64,000 nt of DNA, taken from NCBI GenBank assembly GCA_045642705.1, contig JAZUJK010000009.1, positions 1-64,000 on the forward strand. The letters are read 5' to 3'. How positions within the stretch are numbered: the first letter of the stretch is position 1; each line of letters opens with the position of its first letter. Shown piece by piece: positions 1 to 8,465 of the stretch. The translations under genes and the position numbers were made by a program. Below the pieces are notes generated by a model. The model had not been told where the DNA came from and did not search any database. It saw nothing but the letters and a program-made list of their open reading frames with translations. The stretch comes from UBA1227 sp045642705. Lineage in GTDB: Bacteria; Bacillota; Clostridia; Oscillospirales; Acutalibacteraceae.

Positions 1-779
1 CCAAAGTTACCCTTAACATCACCACCTGGAGCTGATTTAAGGAAGTTAGTTGTATATTGATACTCTTTGCCTTCCTCTGGCAAAACAATGTTCATCTTGT
101 TATTTACATACTCAACGATTACATTGCCACCGTTCCTATCGATGATGTGATAGTGATAGTTACAGAAAACAGCGTCATGCATATCGTACTCATCAAGAAG
201 CGCAATTGCCTCATCAACTGTTGCACATCTATCAAGAATAGCGCGAATCGCAACTGTTGTTGTGATATCGGTCCTGCTTGTTGACTGACTTGTTGCTTTA
301 CCCTTTTGCTCCAATACTGCTATTACAAGACCTTTTTCATTGATGCCATCCATAACTGTATATGGAGCCATAAGTGTGAAAAAGCGATCCTTGTACTTAT
401 CTGGTGTACGCTTAAAACCATATGTCATAAAGAGCATATCAGCAATGCCCACACTCTTATATCCATTTTCTGGATTACACCAAACCACCATACAAGGTGA
501 ATCCTTGTAATCAAAGTTACGAGCAAGGAAATGCTTACCATCAGGAGTCTTTGCATTAAAGCTTGAGCAAGCAAAACGTCCTGGTATTCCAAGTATTGGG
601 AAACCACCTGTTATTGTCTTTGAAGCTTTAAAGAGCAAATCTGCTGTATTCTCAACACCCTTTTCTAGCATGTAGTCAAGATAGTAAGGATTTTGATAGT
701 TCATCACATATGTCCTACCATCAAGTGACTTAACTGATGCCATCGAGGCTTTCAACTTTTTTCTACTAAATTCTTCCAT
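1..779 (-). CDS. Linear amide C-N hydrolase (choloylglycine hydrolase/C45-like Ntn hydrolase), 3' end cut by window
   Basis: The reading frame is open from an ATG at 779 to the left edge (about 259 codons), so the C-terminus lies outside the window. The ATG is preceded by an AAAGGA-type ribosome site. The motif RFACSSFNAKTPDGKHFLAR puts the presumed nucleophile Cys at residue 71, followed by GRNFDY-like ARNFDY; this is the signature of N-terminal-nucleophile linear amide hydrolases. About 70 residues precede the Cys, as in the penicillin acyltransferase/acid-ceramidase-like branch in which a propeptide is removed autocatalytically; the bile salt hydrolases proper start at the Cys. No signal peptide is evident, so it is probably cytoplasmic. 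The substrate cannot be told from sequence. It is the last visible gene of the long minus-strand train, 17 bases after the transketolase stop. Confidence 0.75.
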   Translation of the reverse strand, partial: MEEFSRKKLKASMASVKSLDGRTYVMNYQNPYYLDYMLEKGVENTADLLFKASKTITGGFPILGIPGRFACSSFNAKTPDGKHFLARNFDYKDSPCMVVWCNPENGYKSVGIADMLFMTYGFKRTPDKYKDRFFTLMAPYTVMDGINEKGLVIAVLEQKGKATSQSTSRTDITTTVAIRAILDRCATVDEAIALLDEYDMHDAVFCNYHYHIIDRNGGNVIVEYVNNKMNIVLPEEGKEYQYTTNFLKSAPGGDVKGNF

Positions 780-796
780 TAAGTCTATTCCTTTAA

Positions 797-1747
797 TTAT
801 TTTTTAAGAGCAATAGCCTCTTTTGCAGCAGCAACAATGTGCTCTGCATCAAGACCATAAATCTTGAGCATCTCAACAGCTGGACCTGAACCACCGAATG
901 TGTCCTTAACGCCTACGCGCTTAATTGGTGTTGGGCACTGCTCTGAAAGTACTTCAGCAACTGCTCCACCAAGACCACCGATGATGCTGTGTTCCTCTGC
1001 TGTTACAACGCATCCGCACTCCTTTGCAGCCTTGATAACGATTTCTTCGTCAAGTGGCTTGATTGTATGAATGTTAATTACGCGAGCATTAATACCCTCT
1101 GCCTTTAATGTCTCAGCAGCAATCATTGCCTCGTTAACCATAAGACCAGTTGCGATGATAGCAACGTCGTTACCCTCAGTGAGAGTGATTCCCTTGCCTA
1201 TTTCGAACTTGTATGTTGCTTCGTCGTTGATTACTGGCACTGCCAAACGACCAAAACGCATATATACTGGACCTTCAAAATCAGCTACTGCAAGTACAGC
1301 TGCCTTTGCCTCAACAGCGTCAGCTGGGTTGATGATTGTCATACCAGGAATTGTTCTCATTAGAGCAATATCCTCGTTGCACTGGTGAGAAGCACCATCT
1401 TCACCAACAGAGATACCTGCGTGTGTAGCACAAATTTTAACGTTTAAATGTGGATAGCCGATTGAGTTTCTAATCTGCTCAAATGCACGGCCTGCTGCAA
1501 ACATAGCGAATGAGCTTGCATATACAGTGATACCAGAAAGTGAAAGACCAGCTGCAACGCCAATCAAGTTACCCTCTGCAATACCTGCGTTATAGAATCT
1601 ATCTGGATAAGCCTTCTTGAAAACGCCAGTCTTTGTAGCGCCTGCAAGGTCAGCATCCATAACAATAACATTTGCGTCCTTTTCACCAAGAGCTAAGAGG
1701 CCTTCGCCGTAGCCATCTCTAGTAGCTTTTTTAATTACATCTGCCAT
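797..1747 (-). CDS. Transketolase, C-terminal subunit (split type)
   Basis: This 316-residue protein carries the pyrimidine-binding and C-terminal transketolase domains. The motif IAEGNLIGVAAGL holds the Glu that activates thiamine diphosphate, and EDGASHQ is the usual downstream active-site loop. Together with the preceding gene it makes one heterodimeric transketolase, acting in the non-oxidative pentose phosphate pathway on xylulose 5-phosphate and aldose acceptors. I chose the ATG at 1747 because it is one base after the stop of the N-terminal subunit and begins MADVIKK; an upstream in-frame start would run far into that gene. Split transketolases are common in Clostridia and archaea. The near-zero spacing implies translational coupling and equal stoichiometry. 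Confidence 0.93.
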   Translation of the reverse strand: MADVIKKATRDGYGEGLLALGEKDANVIVMDADLAGATKTGVFKKAYPDRFYNAGIAEGNLIGVAAGLSLSGITVYASSFAMFAAGRAFEQIRNSIGYPHLNVKICATHAGISVGEDGASHQCNEDIALMRTIPGMTIINPADAVEAKAAVLAVADFEGPVYMRFGRLAVPVINDEATYKFEIGKGITLTEGNDVAIIATGLMVNEAMIAAETLKAEGINARVINIHTIKPLDEEIVIKAAKECGCVVTAEEHSIIGGLGGAVAEVLSEQCPTPIKRVGVKDTFGGSGPAVEMLKIYGLDAEHIVAAAKEAIALKK

Positions 1748-1748
1748 A

Positions 1749-2576
1749 TTAGAGTGCCTCCTTAAGTTCTGCCATAGCCTGAGCATACTGGTCAGCGTCT
1801 GGAGCCTTACCATGCCAGCCTACTTGATTTTCCATGAATGAAACGCCCTTGCCCTTTACTGTCTTTGCGATAATGGCAGTAGGAGCGCCCTTAAAGTTTT
1901 CAGCTGCAGTAAATGCATCATCAATCTGGTCAAAGTCATGACCATCAATGTTGATTACGTTAAAGCCGAAAGCCTTGAACTTTTCATCAATTGGATATGG
2001 TGAGTTTACTTCTTCGATTGTACCGTCAATCTGGAGATTGTTATTATCAACAACTACTACGAGATTATCAAGCTTCTTAGCAGCTGCGAACATTGCTGCT
2101 TCCCATACCTGACCTTCTTCAATCTCGCCGTCACCGAGAACTGTATATACTCTGTATGACTTGTTATTAATCTTGGCACCGAGTGCAAGACCAACTGCAA
2201 CAGAGATACCCTGGCCGAGAGAGCCTGTGCTCATATCAACGCCTGGTGTCATATGCATTGATGGATGTCCCTGGAGACGTGAACCTGGCTTTCTGAGAGT
2301 CTTGATCTCGTCCTCTGGGAAGAAACCACGGAGTGCGAGAGCGCCATAGAGTGCTGGTGCTGTGTGACCCTTGGAAAGAACGAAACGATCTCTATCTTCC
2401 CACTGTGGATTCTCTGGTTTTACATTGAGTTTGTACATATAGAGATATGTCATGATATCTGCTACTGAGAGAGAACCGCCTGGATGACCTGATTTTGCAT
2501 TGAAAGTTCCCTCAATGACGCTCATGCGAACACGAACTGCGTCATTTTGAAGCTTTGCTTTTAATTCTGCATTCAT
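1749..2576 (-). CDS. Transketolase, N-terminal subunit (split type)
   Basis: This 275-residue protein is the thiamine-diphosphate/PP half of transketolase. SGHPGGSLS near residue 30 and GDGEIEEGQVWEA followed by VVVDNNN form the GDG...N motif that binds diphosphate and the metal ion. It pairs with the C-terminal subunit encoded immediately downstream. Its ATG overlaps the stop codon of rluD by four bases (ATGA at 2573-2576), so translation is likely coupled to the preceding gene. The length fits the split family; the single-chain enzyme is about 660 residues. Confidence 0.93.
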   Translation of the reverse strand: MNAELKAKLQNDAVRVRMSVIEGTFNAKSGHPGGSLSVADIMTYLYMYKLNVKPENPQWEDRDRFVLSKGHTAPALYGALALRGFFPEDEIKTLRKPGSRLQGHPSMHMTPGVDMSTGSLGQGISVAVGLALGAKINNKSYRVYTVLGDGEIEEGQVWEAAMFAAAKKLDNLVVVVDNNNLQIDGTIEEVNSPYPIDEKFKAFGFNVINIDGHDFDQIDDAFTAAENFKGAPTAIIAKTVKGKGVSFMENQVGWHGKAPDADQYAQAMAELKEAL

Positions 2577-3499
2577 TGTTTACCCCTCGTTTTCTGTAAA
2601 AATTTTTCAAAATATTCAGGAAGTGGTGCACTAAATTCCATATACACGCCACTTCTCGGATGTATAAAACCTATCAGTCCTGCATGCAGGCACTGTCCAC
2701 CAAGTTCTGTCGGTGTGTTGCGTGGTCCATAGACGAGGTCACCCGCAACTGGATGTCCCTTGTATGCCATATGAACTCGTATCTGATGTGTGCGACCGGT
2801 CTCCAGTCTGCACTTTACATATGTGTATCCGGACAGACGCTCCAGGACTTCAAAATGAGTGACTGCATGCCTCGAGTTCTTGTCTGTTACCGCCATTTTC
2901 TTTCTATCTTTTTCACTGCGGCCAATTGGTGCATCAATTGTGCCACTGTCGTCACGGATGTTTCCGTGAACTATTGCGCGATACTCGCGCGTAAATGAAT
3001 GCTCCGCAATCTGGGACGCGAGATGCTGATGCGCCATATCATTCTTGGCGACAATTAGCAGTCCGCTCGTGTCCTTGTCAATGCGATGGACAATTCCTGG
3101 GCGGACAACTCCATTGATACTGGAGAGTCTGTCGCCACAGTGGAACATAAGCGCATTGACGAGCGTCCCCGTCTGATTGCCAGGAGCAGGATGGACGACC
3201 ATGCCCTTAGGCTTGTTCACAACAAGCAGGTCGTCGTCCTCATAGATGATTTCTATCGGAATGTCCTCTGGGAGAACATCGAGTGTAATAGGTTCTGGTA
3301 GTGTCACCTTGATAAAATCACTCGCGCGTACTTTGTAATTTTTAGGCACAATATTGTCGCCTACCAATACATCGCCACTCAGTATCAACTTCTGAGCAGC
3401 TGAGCGAGTGATGTCAGGACATTCCGATGCTATTACAGCATCGATTCGCATGCCTTCTAATTCACTTGGCACTGCAAAACCTAAAACGTCGCTACTCAT
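2573..3499 (-). CDS. rluD: RluA/RluD-family ribosomal large subunit pseudouridine synthase
   Basis: A 308-residue protein with an N-terminal S4 RNA-binding domain (about residues 14-75) and a pseudouridine synthase domain. The motif HRIDKDTSGLL contains the catalytic Asp141, and GRTHQIRVH is the second conserved block. It isomerises uridines in 23S rRNA. Within this family the exact target (for example the RluD sites of helix 69) cannot be fixed from sequence. It follows lspA with an eight-base overlap, an arrangement common in Firmicutes. Confidence 0.9.
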   Translation of the reverse strand: MSSDVLGFAVPSELEGMRIDAVIASECPDITRSAAQKLILSGDVLVGDNIVPKNYKVRASDFIKVTLPEPITLDVLPEDIPIEIIYEDDDLLVVNKPKGMVVHPAPGNQTGTLVNALMFHCGDRLSSINGVVRPGIVHRIDKDTSGLLIVAKNDMAHQHLASQIAEHSFTREYRAIVHGNIRDDSGTIDAPIGRSEKDRKKMAVTDKNSRHAVTHFEVLERLSGYTYVKCRLETGRTHQIRVHMAYKGHPVAGDLVYGPRNTPTELGGQCLHAGLIGFIHPRSGVYMEFSAPLPEYFEKFLQKTRGKQ

Positions 3500-3953
3500 T
3501 ACGCTCTCCTTTTACAAAAAGTACGGATATCACGAGAAGTACTGCACCTACTGTTACCAATATGTCAGCGAAATTGAATACTCCCCATTCCATAAAGAGA
3601 TATTCAATGAAATCGACAACGAAGCCGCGGAATATTCTATCAATTAGATTGCCGATTCCGCCGGCTGCAATCATTACAAGGGATACTGTCTCGAGCTTGC
3701 TACTGGACTTGCCAAGTATCAGATAGACGATGATACCAATTATCAAGACACCTGTAACAATAGACAATATCCATGTATTGTCGCTTAACATACTAAATGC
3801 TGCTCCTGTATTTTCTACATACCGGAACCTAATAATTCCGTCAATTACGGGAACAGCATTCTGTGGTTTTATATTGGTGAGCACTAAGAATTTTATCAAC
3901 TGGTCAAGTCCGGCCAGTGCGGCGATCACAATTAGCGTAATTGCCGTTGTCAT
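3492..3953 (-). CDS. lspA: Lipoprotein signal peptidase (signal peptidase II)
   Basis: A 153-residue polytopic membrane protein with four hydrophobic segments. The aspartyl protease dyad is visible: Asp105 in GNLIDR followed by GFVVDF, and Asp130 in FNFADI. It removes the signal peptide from diacylglyceryl-modified prolipoproteins at the cytoplasmic membrane. The length is normal for the family. It lies between divIVA (20 bases upstream) and rluD (eight-base overlap). Confidence 0.95.
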   Translation of the reverse strand: MTTAITLIVIAALAGLDQLIKFLVLTNIKPQNAVPVIDGIIRFRYVENTGAAFSMLSDNTWILSIVTGVLIIGIIVYLILGKSSSKLETVSLVMIAAGGIGNLIDRIFRGFVVDFIEYLFMEWGVFNFADILVTVGAVLLVISVLFVKGERNE

Positions 3954-3973
3954 CTTATTGCCTCATTTCTGTT

Positions 3974-4825
3974 TTAGAAAAGTGAGATTTCCTTGTCGTC
4001 CTTCTCATCTTCGTCTGCGAAGAGATCCTCACCAGAATCGATATCTTCATATTCTGTCTCATCAGCGTCTTCGATATCTTCTACAGCACCATCGAGATAC
4101 TCATCGATGCTAGCAGCAGAATCATCAGCATATTCGATTTCTACTTCTACTTCTGGCTCTTCTTCAGCAGCTTCTTCCTCTACTGCCTCTTCGTCAGCTA
4201 CTTCTTCGATTTCTTCCTCAACTTCTTCCTCTTCCTCCTCTACTACTGCAGGAGCATGAGCAGCGCGAACTTCTTCGCTGAAGTCAGGTGTATATTCGAG
4301 AATTTGAATCTGCTTCTTGTAAGAATCAAGGAGGTCCTCACGAACCTTAACTGACTCTTCCTTAATCTTGAGAAGATAAGCTTCTTCCTTCTCTGCTTCT
4401 TCCTTGATTGTGCCAACCTGGTCATCATAGATTTCCTGAGCCTTGGCAAGAAGCTTTGTAGCATTTGTCTGAGCAATCTTTAGTGTATCGTCAGCCTCTT
4501 TCTCAGCGTCAGCAACTATCTCAGCAGCCTTGTCCTCGGCTTCCTTGAGAATACCCTTAATCTGTTCCTGAGCCTCAGCTACGATTGATTCCTTCATGCG
4601 CTCTGCTGTGAGAAGTGCATTACGGATGTTGTCCTCATCGCTCTTATATGTCTGAAGTTTATCTGCAACGAGATTGAGTTTCTTAACGAGCTCGCCGTTC
4701 TCGCGGAACATCTGCTCATATGACTCATATACCTCGTCAAGGAATTCATCTACTTCAGATGCTTTATAAGCATTTCTTCCAGCAGCCTGGAAGCTGAAAT
4801 CTTTAACCTGCTTTGGTGTAAGCAA
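3974..4825 (-). CDS. divIVA: DivIVA family cell division/polarity protein with long acidic tail
   Basis: The 283-residue protein starts MLTPKQVKDFSFQ, with the conserved N-terminal lipid-binding module (EVDEFLDEV near residue 25) and a long coiled coil to about residue 175. DivIVA recognises negatively curved membrane at septa and poles and recruits division or wall-synthesis partners. After the coiled coil comes an unusually acidic tail of about 100 residues, dominated by Glu/Asp runs, that is absent from the Bacillus protein. A ribosome site with GAGGAGG precedes the ATG. It is located between sepF and lspA, the classic dcw-adjacent order of Firmicutes. Confidence 0.9.
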   Translation of the reverse strand: MLTPKQVKDFSFQAAGRNAYKASEVDEFLDEVYESYEQMFRENGELVKKLNLVADKLQTYKSDEDNIRNALLTAERMKESIVAEAQEQIKGILKEAEDKAAEIVADAEKEADDTLKIAQTNATKLLAKAQEIYDDQVGTIKEEAEKEEAYLLKIKEESVKVREDLLDSYKKQIQILEYTPDFSEEVRAAHAPAVVEEEEEEVEEEIEEVADEEAVEEEAAEEEPEVEVEIEYADDSAASIDEYLDGAVEDIEDADETEYEDIDSGEDLFADEDEKDDKEISLF

Positions 4826-4853
4826 TTAAATCTCCTCCTCGGTTTATAGATAA

Positions 4854-4871
4854 GGGCACCAAAAGGTGCCC
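4854..4871. other. Short perfect hairpin between sepF and divIVA
   Basis: GGGCACC, four bases, GGTGCCC. On the minus strand it is followed by TTATC, not a U-tract, so it is a poor terminator. It may set relative expression or mRNA stability between the two division genes; that is inference. Confidence 0.45.
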
Positions 4872-4881
4872 AAAAATTCAG

Positions 4882-5367
4882 TTATGACTGGAAGAACATT
4901 CCACTATTTTCAAGTTCCTCAAGCAAGTCACCAGTTACGCTTACGTTGTAAGGAGTAACGATAAATGTGCTGTTGGCAACTCTCTTGAGCTGTCCACCGT
5001 TTGCATAAGCAACACCAGAGAGGAAGTCGATAAGTCTACGAGCAACGTCACGGTTAGCAGACTCAAGATTGAGAACTACTGTGCGCTTCTCGTTGAGGTG
5101 ATCAGCGATAGCTGATGCGTCATCGAAACGCTCAGGTTTTGCAAGAACTACCTGAAGCATAGCCTTATTCTGTGAAAGAGGTACTACGTTAGGATTAGAT
5201 GTGCGACGTGGTGATGGAGCCTGGTAGTCAGCATCACGTGCTGGAGCTGCCTGACGAGGAGCCTGATACTCTTCTTCATATTCCTCGTAATCTTCCATAT
5301 CCTCGCCGTATTCATCTTCTGGTTCAAAACCTGTAATCTTCTTGATGTTGTCAATAAAGTTTCCCAT
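4882..5367 (-). CDS. sepF: SepF cell division protein
   Basis: A 161-residue protein with a short membrane-binding N-terminal amphipathic segment (MGNFIDNIKKITGF), an acidic and low-complexity linker, and the C-terminal SepF domain (about residues 70-155: VVLNLESANRDVARRLIDFLSG and GVAYANGG). SepF anchors and bundles FtsZ filaments at the septum in Gram-positive bacteria. It sits between yggS and divIVA, as in many Firmicutes, and is preceded by a GGAGGC ribosome site. Confidence 0.93.
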   Translation of the reverse strand: MGNFIDNIKKITGFEPEDEYGEDMEDYEEYEEEYQAPRQAAPARDADYQAPSPRRTSNPNVVPLSQNKAMLQVVLAKPERFDDASAIADHLNEKRTVVLNLESANRDVARRLIDFLSGVAYANGGQLKRVANSTFIVTPYNVSVTGDLLEELENSGMFFQS

Positions 5368-5383
5368 TTTGATTAGCCTCCGA

Positions 5384-6106
5384 TTAATATATTCTGGCTC
5401 CGAACAAACTGGAGCCGACCCTTACTAAATTTGCGCCCTCGAGTATTGCCTCTCTGTAATCAGAAGACATACCCATTGAGAGAATATGCATATTTATATT
5501 ATCTATATTTTTACCTTTAATGTCAATAAATTGTTTATACATTTCAGCAAAAAACTGCCTTGCCATCTCAGGTTTTTCACATATTGGTGGGATTGCCATA
5601 AGACCCTCTACCTGAATTCCAGGAAGTTCAGAAATTTCATGGCACATCTCGAGGAGTTCCGATGAATCAATACCGCTCTTAGATTCCTCATCTCCGATAT
5701 TAACTTCGACCAGCACTTTGGTAATAAAATCACGTGCCACTGAGACTTTTGAGATCTCACGAGCAATCTTGACACTGTCGACAGATTGTATCGTTGAAAC
5801 CTCTCCAACGACCTGCTTTACCTTGTTGGTCTGTAGGTGTCCGATAAGATGCACATCCACACCATCGAGATTAAGTTCAGGCTTCTTGCCCATGAGCTCC
5901 TGTACCCTATTCTCTCCAATTAGGTCAATGCCTAGACCTATTGCATGATTTATGAGATACGGTTCAACTGTTTTGGTAACTGCCATAAACTGAACTGGAG
6001 CTGTTGCAACAGAAGCGATAGTCTCACAGATTTGTGAATAGTTGTCTGTCACATCCTGGCAACGTTTTGCCCTATATTCCTGTAACTCACTTGATAACTT
6101 TTCCAT
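5384..6106 (-). CDS. yggS: YggS/PLPBP family pyridoxal-phosphate homeostasis protein
   Basis: A 240-residue fold-type III PLP-binding protein. FMAVTKTVEP contains Lys45, the expected Schiff-base lysine, and SMGMSSDYREAI is the phosphate-binding loop near the C-terminus. The family buffers free PLP and has no established enzyme activity. It overlaps the 3' end of the preceding gene by 20 bases. Its place directly upstream of sepF is conserved in Firmicutes (YlmE-SepF/YlmF). Confidence 0.92.
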   Translation of the reverse strand: MEKLSSELQEYRAKRCQDVTDNYSQICETIASVATAPVQFMAVTKTVEPYLINHAIGLGIDLIGENRVQELMGKKPELNLDGVDVHLIGHLQTNKVKQVVGEVSTIQSVDSVKIAREISKVSVARDFITKVLVEVNIGDEESKSGIDSSELLEMCHEISELPGIQVEGLMAIPPICEKPEMARQFFAEMYKQFIDIKGKNIDNINMHILSMGMSSDYREAILEGANLVRVGSSLFGARIY

Positions 6107-7316
6107 CGTAGAGATCCTTGCCTTTCAAAATAACATCATCGTAGAGACGTACATAGCTATCGTCGTTTGCATCAGCGGCGCTCAGTACATAATCATCAGA
6201 TGTGTAGATAATATTAACCTTGCGGAACTTTGCAATATTACCGTTCTTGACATAGACGCCCTTCTCGCCTTCCTTGTTTACACGGATGGCAGATGCTGGA
6301 ATTCTAAGTCCTGTATATGAACCGATAACGAGCTCAGCAGTCTCGCGACGGAGACCAGAGATGTTGGAGTTCATGAGATTGCAGCTCAGAATTACTGCGG
6401 CCTCATCCTTACCATTCTCGTTGATTGCAACTACATTTGCACGAACTGTATTGATAGATGCGAATGGCAAATTAACTGTGATTGTCTTGCCTACCTGTAA
6501 GTCGCCTATCAAATTGGAATCTACAACGCAGCAGAGATACCAGTTAAAGTCTGTGATAATCTTGCCGATTGCGCCTGTAGGCGGAGCCTTAGGCTTGGCC
6601 TGAAGCAATCCGGCAACGTCCTGAACCGTGAGTGACTTAACGTTCTTACAGTCAACTGCTGTCTCATAACCGTCTGTTCCGTTTATATAGAATCCAGAGT
6701 TCTCAGCAAGTATGCTTGCATGGGCTGTATTCTTAACTTTTGTGTTGTTATATTGCGTCTCGAGTGAACGAAGTCGTGCATCGAAATCGAGATTTGTACC
6801 AGTTGCAATCTGTCTTGTTACAACCTGGTTTCTAAAATCATTTACCTTCTCTGGCAGTGTTACGAAGTTCTTGCTGCCGACAACATTTACAACATCAATT
6901 GCAGCGACATCTATATATCTATCGAGGTCATTGATATTAAAAATATAGTTATCCGACTGGGATGCGAGACGTTTATATCTTTCTATCTGTGCGGACAATT
7001 CGAGGAGTTTGGAATAGGTATCTGCTGCCTCTGGGTCTGAAAAGATCAGCGCAACTTCCTGTCCTTTTGCAATACGTGCGCCATTCTCCACACCGGCAAT
7101 AATTGTGCCTGCACGGCTATTGGTGACAAAGGTTTCGGATCTTGCTATGAAAGCTGTTGTCTCAACTGTATCTTCAATTGTGTACTCGTTCGCTGTCTCT
7201 GTATCAACTGGGTTATAAATTACGCGGTATGACTGGAAGCCGACATAAATAATTATGAGAATTGATGCGAGTACTATTCCAATTCTCTGCAAATTCTTTT
7301 TCTGCTTAGCGTTCAT
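6087..7316 (-). CDS. HlyD-like membrane-anchored periplasmic-adaptor-type protein
   Basis: About 409 residues from the ATG at 7316, which has a strong GGAAGGAGG ribosome site; an in-frame ATG farther upstream lies inside miaA and lacks one. A single N-terminal membrane helix (about residues 12-32) is followed by a short lipoyl/biotinyl-like barrel segment (RAGTIIAGVENGARIAKGQ), a helical hairpin region and a C-terminal beta domain. This is the layout of HlyD/membrane fusion proteins. No transporter subunit lies nearby. Genes of this kind occur next to yggS-sepF in Clostridia, so a role at the envelope or division site is plausible but not shown. The gene overlaps miaA by 11 bases and yggS by 20. 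Confidence 0.7.
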   Translation of the reverse strand: MNAKQKKNLQRIGIVLASILIIIYVGFQSYRVIYNPVDTETANEYTIEDTVETTAFIARSETFVTNSRAGTIIAGVENGARIAKGQEVALIFSDPEAADTYSKLLELSAQIERYKRLASQSDNYIFNINDLDRYIDVAAIDVVNVVGSKNFVTLPEKVNDFRNQVVTRQIATGTNLDFDARLRSLETQYNNTKVKNTAHASILAENSGFYINGTDGYETAVDCKNVKSLTVQDVAGLLQAKPKAPPTGAIGKIITDFNWYLCCVVDSNLIGDLQVGKTITVNLPFASINTVRANVVAINENGKDEAAVILSCNLMNSNISGLRRETAELVIGSYTGLRIPASAIRVNKEGEKGVYVKNGNIAKFRKVNIIYTSDDYVLSAADANDDSYVRLYDDVILKGKDLYDGKVIK

Positions 7317-8253
7317 AAGATCCTCCTTCCTCATCAATTATAGAGATAGCCGAAGACAGTATTGTATCGAAATCCATCTCGTCTATATAAAACCAATGGA
7401 TGGCCTCATTGCGTCTAAACCATGTAAGCTGACGCTTAGCATAATTGCGTGTGCCCTGCTTTAGACGCGCAACACATGCATCGAGTGACTCCTCACCCAT
7501 AACATATGGTGCCAGTTCCTTCAGTCCAATTGCCTGCTTGGCAGTTGCTCCAACATCTGATGCAACATAAGCTGAAACTTCGTCCAGCAAGCCACGCTCT
7601 AACATTTCATCCACGCGCCTGTCAATTCTGTCATACAGATATCCGCGGTCTCTTGCATTCAGTCCGATATAAACTGGAGCGAACCGTGAAGGCGCACTAT
7701 GGGAATTCTCAACCTGGTAGCTCATTGTCTTGCCAGTTGAATAATATATCTCCAGCGCGCGGAGAACTCGTCCCGTGTTGTTAGGGTGTAAACTTGCAGC
7801 ACTAGCAGGATCTACCTCTTGCAACTTCTGCCACATATGCTCTGGCGAAGTTGCAGCAAGTTCTGCAGCAAGTTCATCACGCACCGCCATGTCCACCTCG
7901 GACTCTTGGAACGAAATGTTCTCAATCAGAGTATCGAGGTACAGTCCGGTGCCTCCCACCATAACAACGCGTTTTCCGCGCGAAATAATGTCATCTATTA
8001 TTTGATTGGCGGCATCCTTATACTTTGCCACACTATAGATTTCCTCTGGATCTACACAGTCAATCATATGGTGTGGGATGCCCTGCATCTCCTCTGTCGT
8101 TGGCTTGGCTGTCGCGATATCCATGCCACGATACAGTTGCATAGAATCAAACGACAGGACCTCTGCATCGTAATGTTGAGCGAGCGCTACAGCAAGCGCC
8201 GTCTTACCCGATGCCGTTGGTCCAACGACAGCAATAATAGGGATCTTCTCCAT
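7306..8253 (-). CDS. miaA: tRNA dimethylallyltransferase
   Basis: A 315-residue enzyme that transfers dimethylallyl to N6 of A37 in tRNAs reading UNN codons. The P-loop GPTASGKT is at residues 11-18, SFDSMQLYRGMDIATAK is the MiaA signature, and the C-terminal RQLTWFRRN motif binds the anticodon loop. The length is typical. Its ATG overlaps the stop of the DUF896 gene by one base (TAATG), so the two are probably translationally coupled. Confidence 0.95.
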   Translation of the reverse strand: MEKIPIIAVVGPTASGKTALAVALAQHYDAEVLSFDSMQLYRGMDIATAKPTTEEMQGIPHHMIDCVDPEEIYSVAKYKDAANQIIDDIISRGKRVVMVGGTGLYLDTLIENISFQESEVDMAVRDELAAELAATSPEHMWQKLQEVDPASAASLHPNNTGRVLRALEIYYSTGKTMSYQVENSHSAPSRFAPVYIGLNARDRGYLYDRIDRRVDEMLERGLLDEVSAYVASDVGATAKQAIGLKELAPYVMGEESLDACVARLKQGTRNYAKRQLTWFRRNEAIHWFYIDEMDFDTILSSAISIIDEEGGSYER

Positions 8254-8465
8254 TATTTCTTGCCCTTTCGCTCAACCTTTCTTTTATTGCCGGCAGCGTC
8301 GACAATATAAGTGTTCTCAAGCTCACCAATTAGACTTCTCTTGTAGGAATCAATATACTCGCGGCGCAGTTCTGCTTGCTCATAGAGTTCCTCTTCAGTC
8401 AGTCCCTCTGGTGTCTTAGATTTATGATAAAGTTCGTTTATTCTATCAAGCTTTTTCTGTTCCAT
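8253..8465 (-). CDS. DUF896 (YnzC family) small protein
   Basis: A 70-residue, highly charged protein beginning MEQKKLDRINELYHKSK and containing LTEEELYEQAELRREYID, the hallmark of the DUF896/YnzC family found across Firmicutes. The family forms a short helical hairpin; in Bacillus, YneA-operon paralogues are linked to the SOS response, but no enzymatic role is known. The gene overlaps cca by 20 bases upstream and miaA by one base downstream, so it is a real member of this operon. Confidence 0.85.
   Translation of the reverse strand: MEQKKLDRINELYHKSKTPEGLTEEELYEQAELRREYIDSYKRSLIGELENTYIVDAAGNKRKVERKGKK

Noticed and set aside
57..500. Two plus-strand reading frames of 64-75 codons at the left edge
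   Set aside because: They lie opposite the partial C-N hydrolase gene, which carries the family motifs; they have no ribosome site and no recognisable content.
3993..4259. Plus-strand frame rich in Ser
   Set aside because: It is the antisense image of the Glu/Asp-rich tail of DivIVA, where GAA/GAG codons read backwards give TTC/CTC and Ser-like codons.
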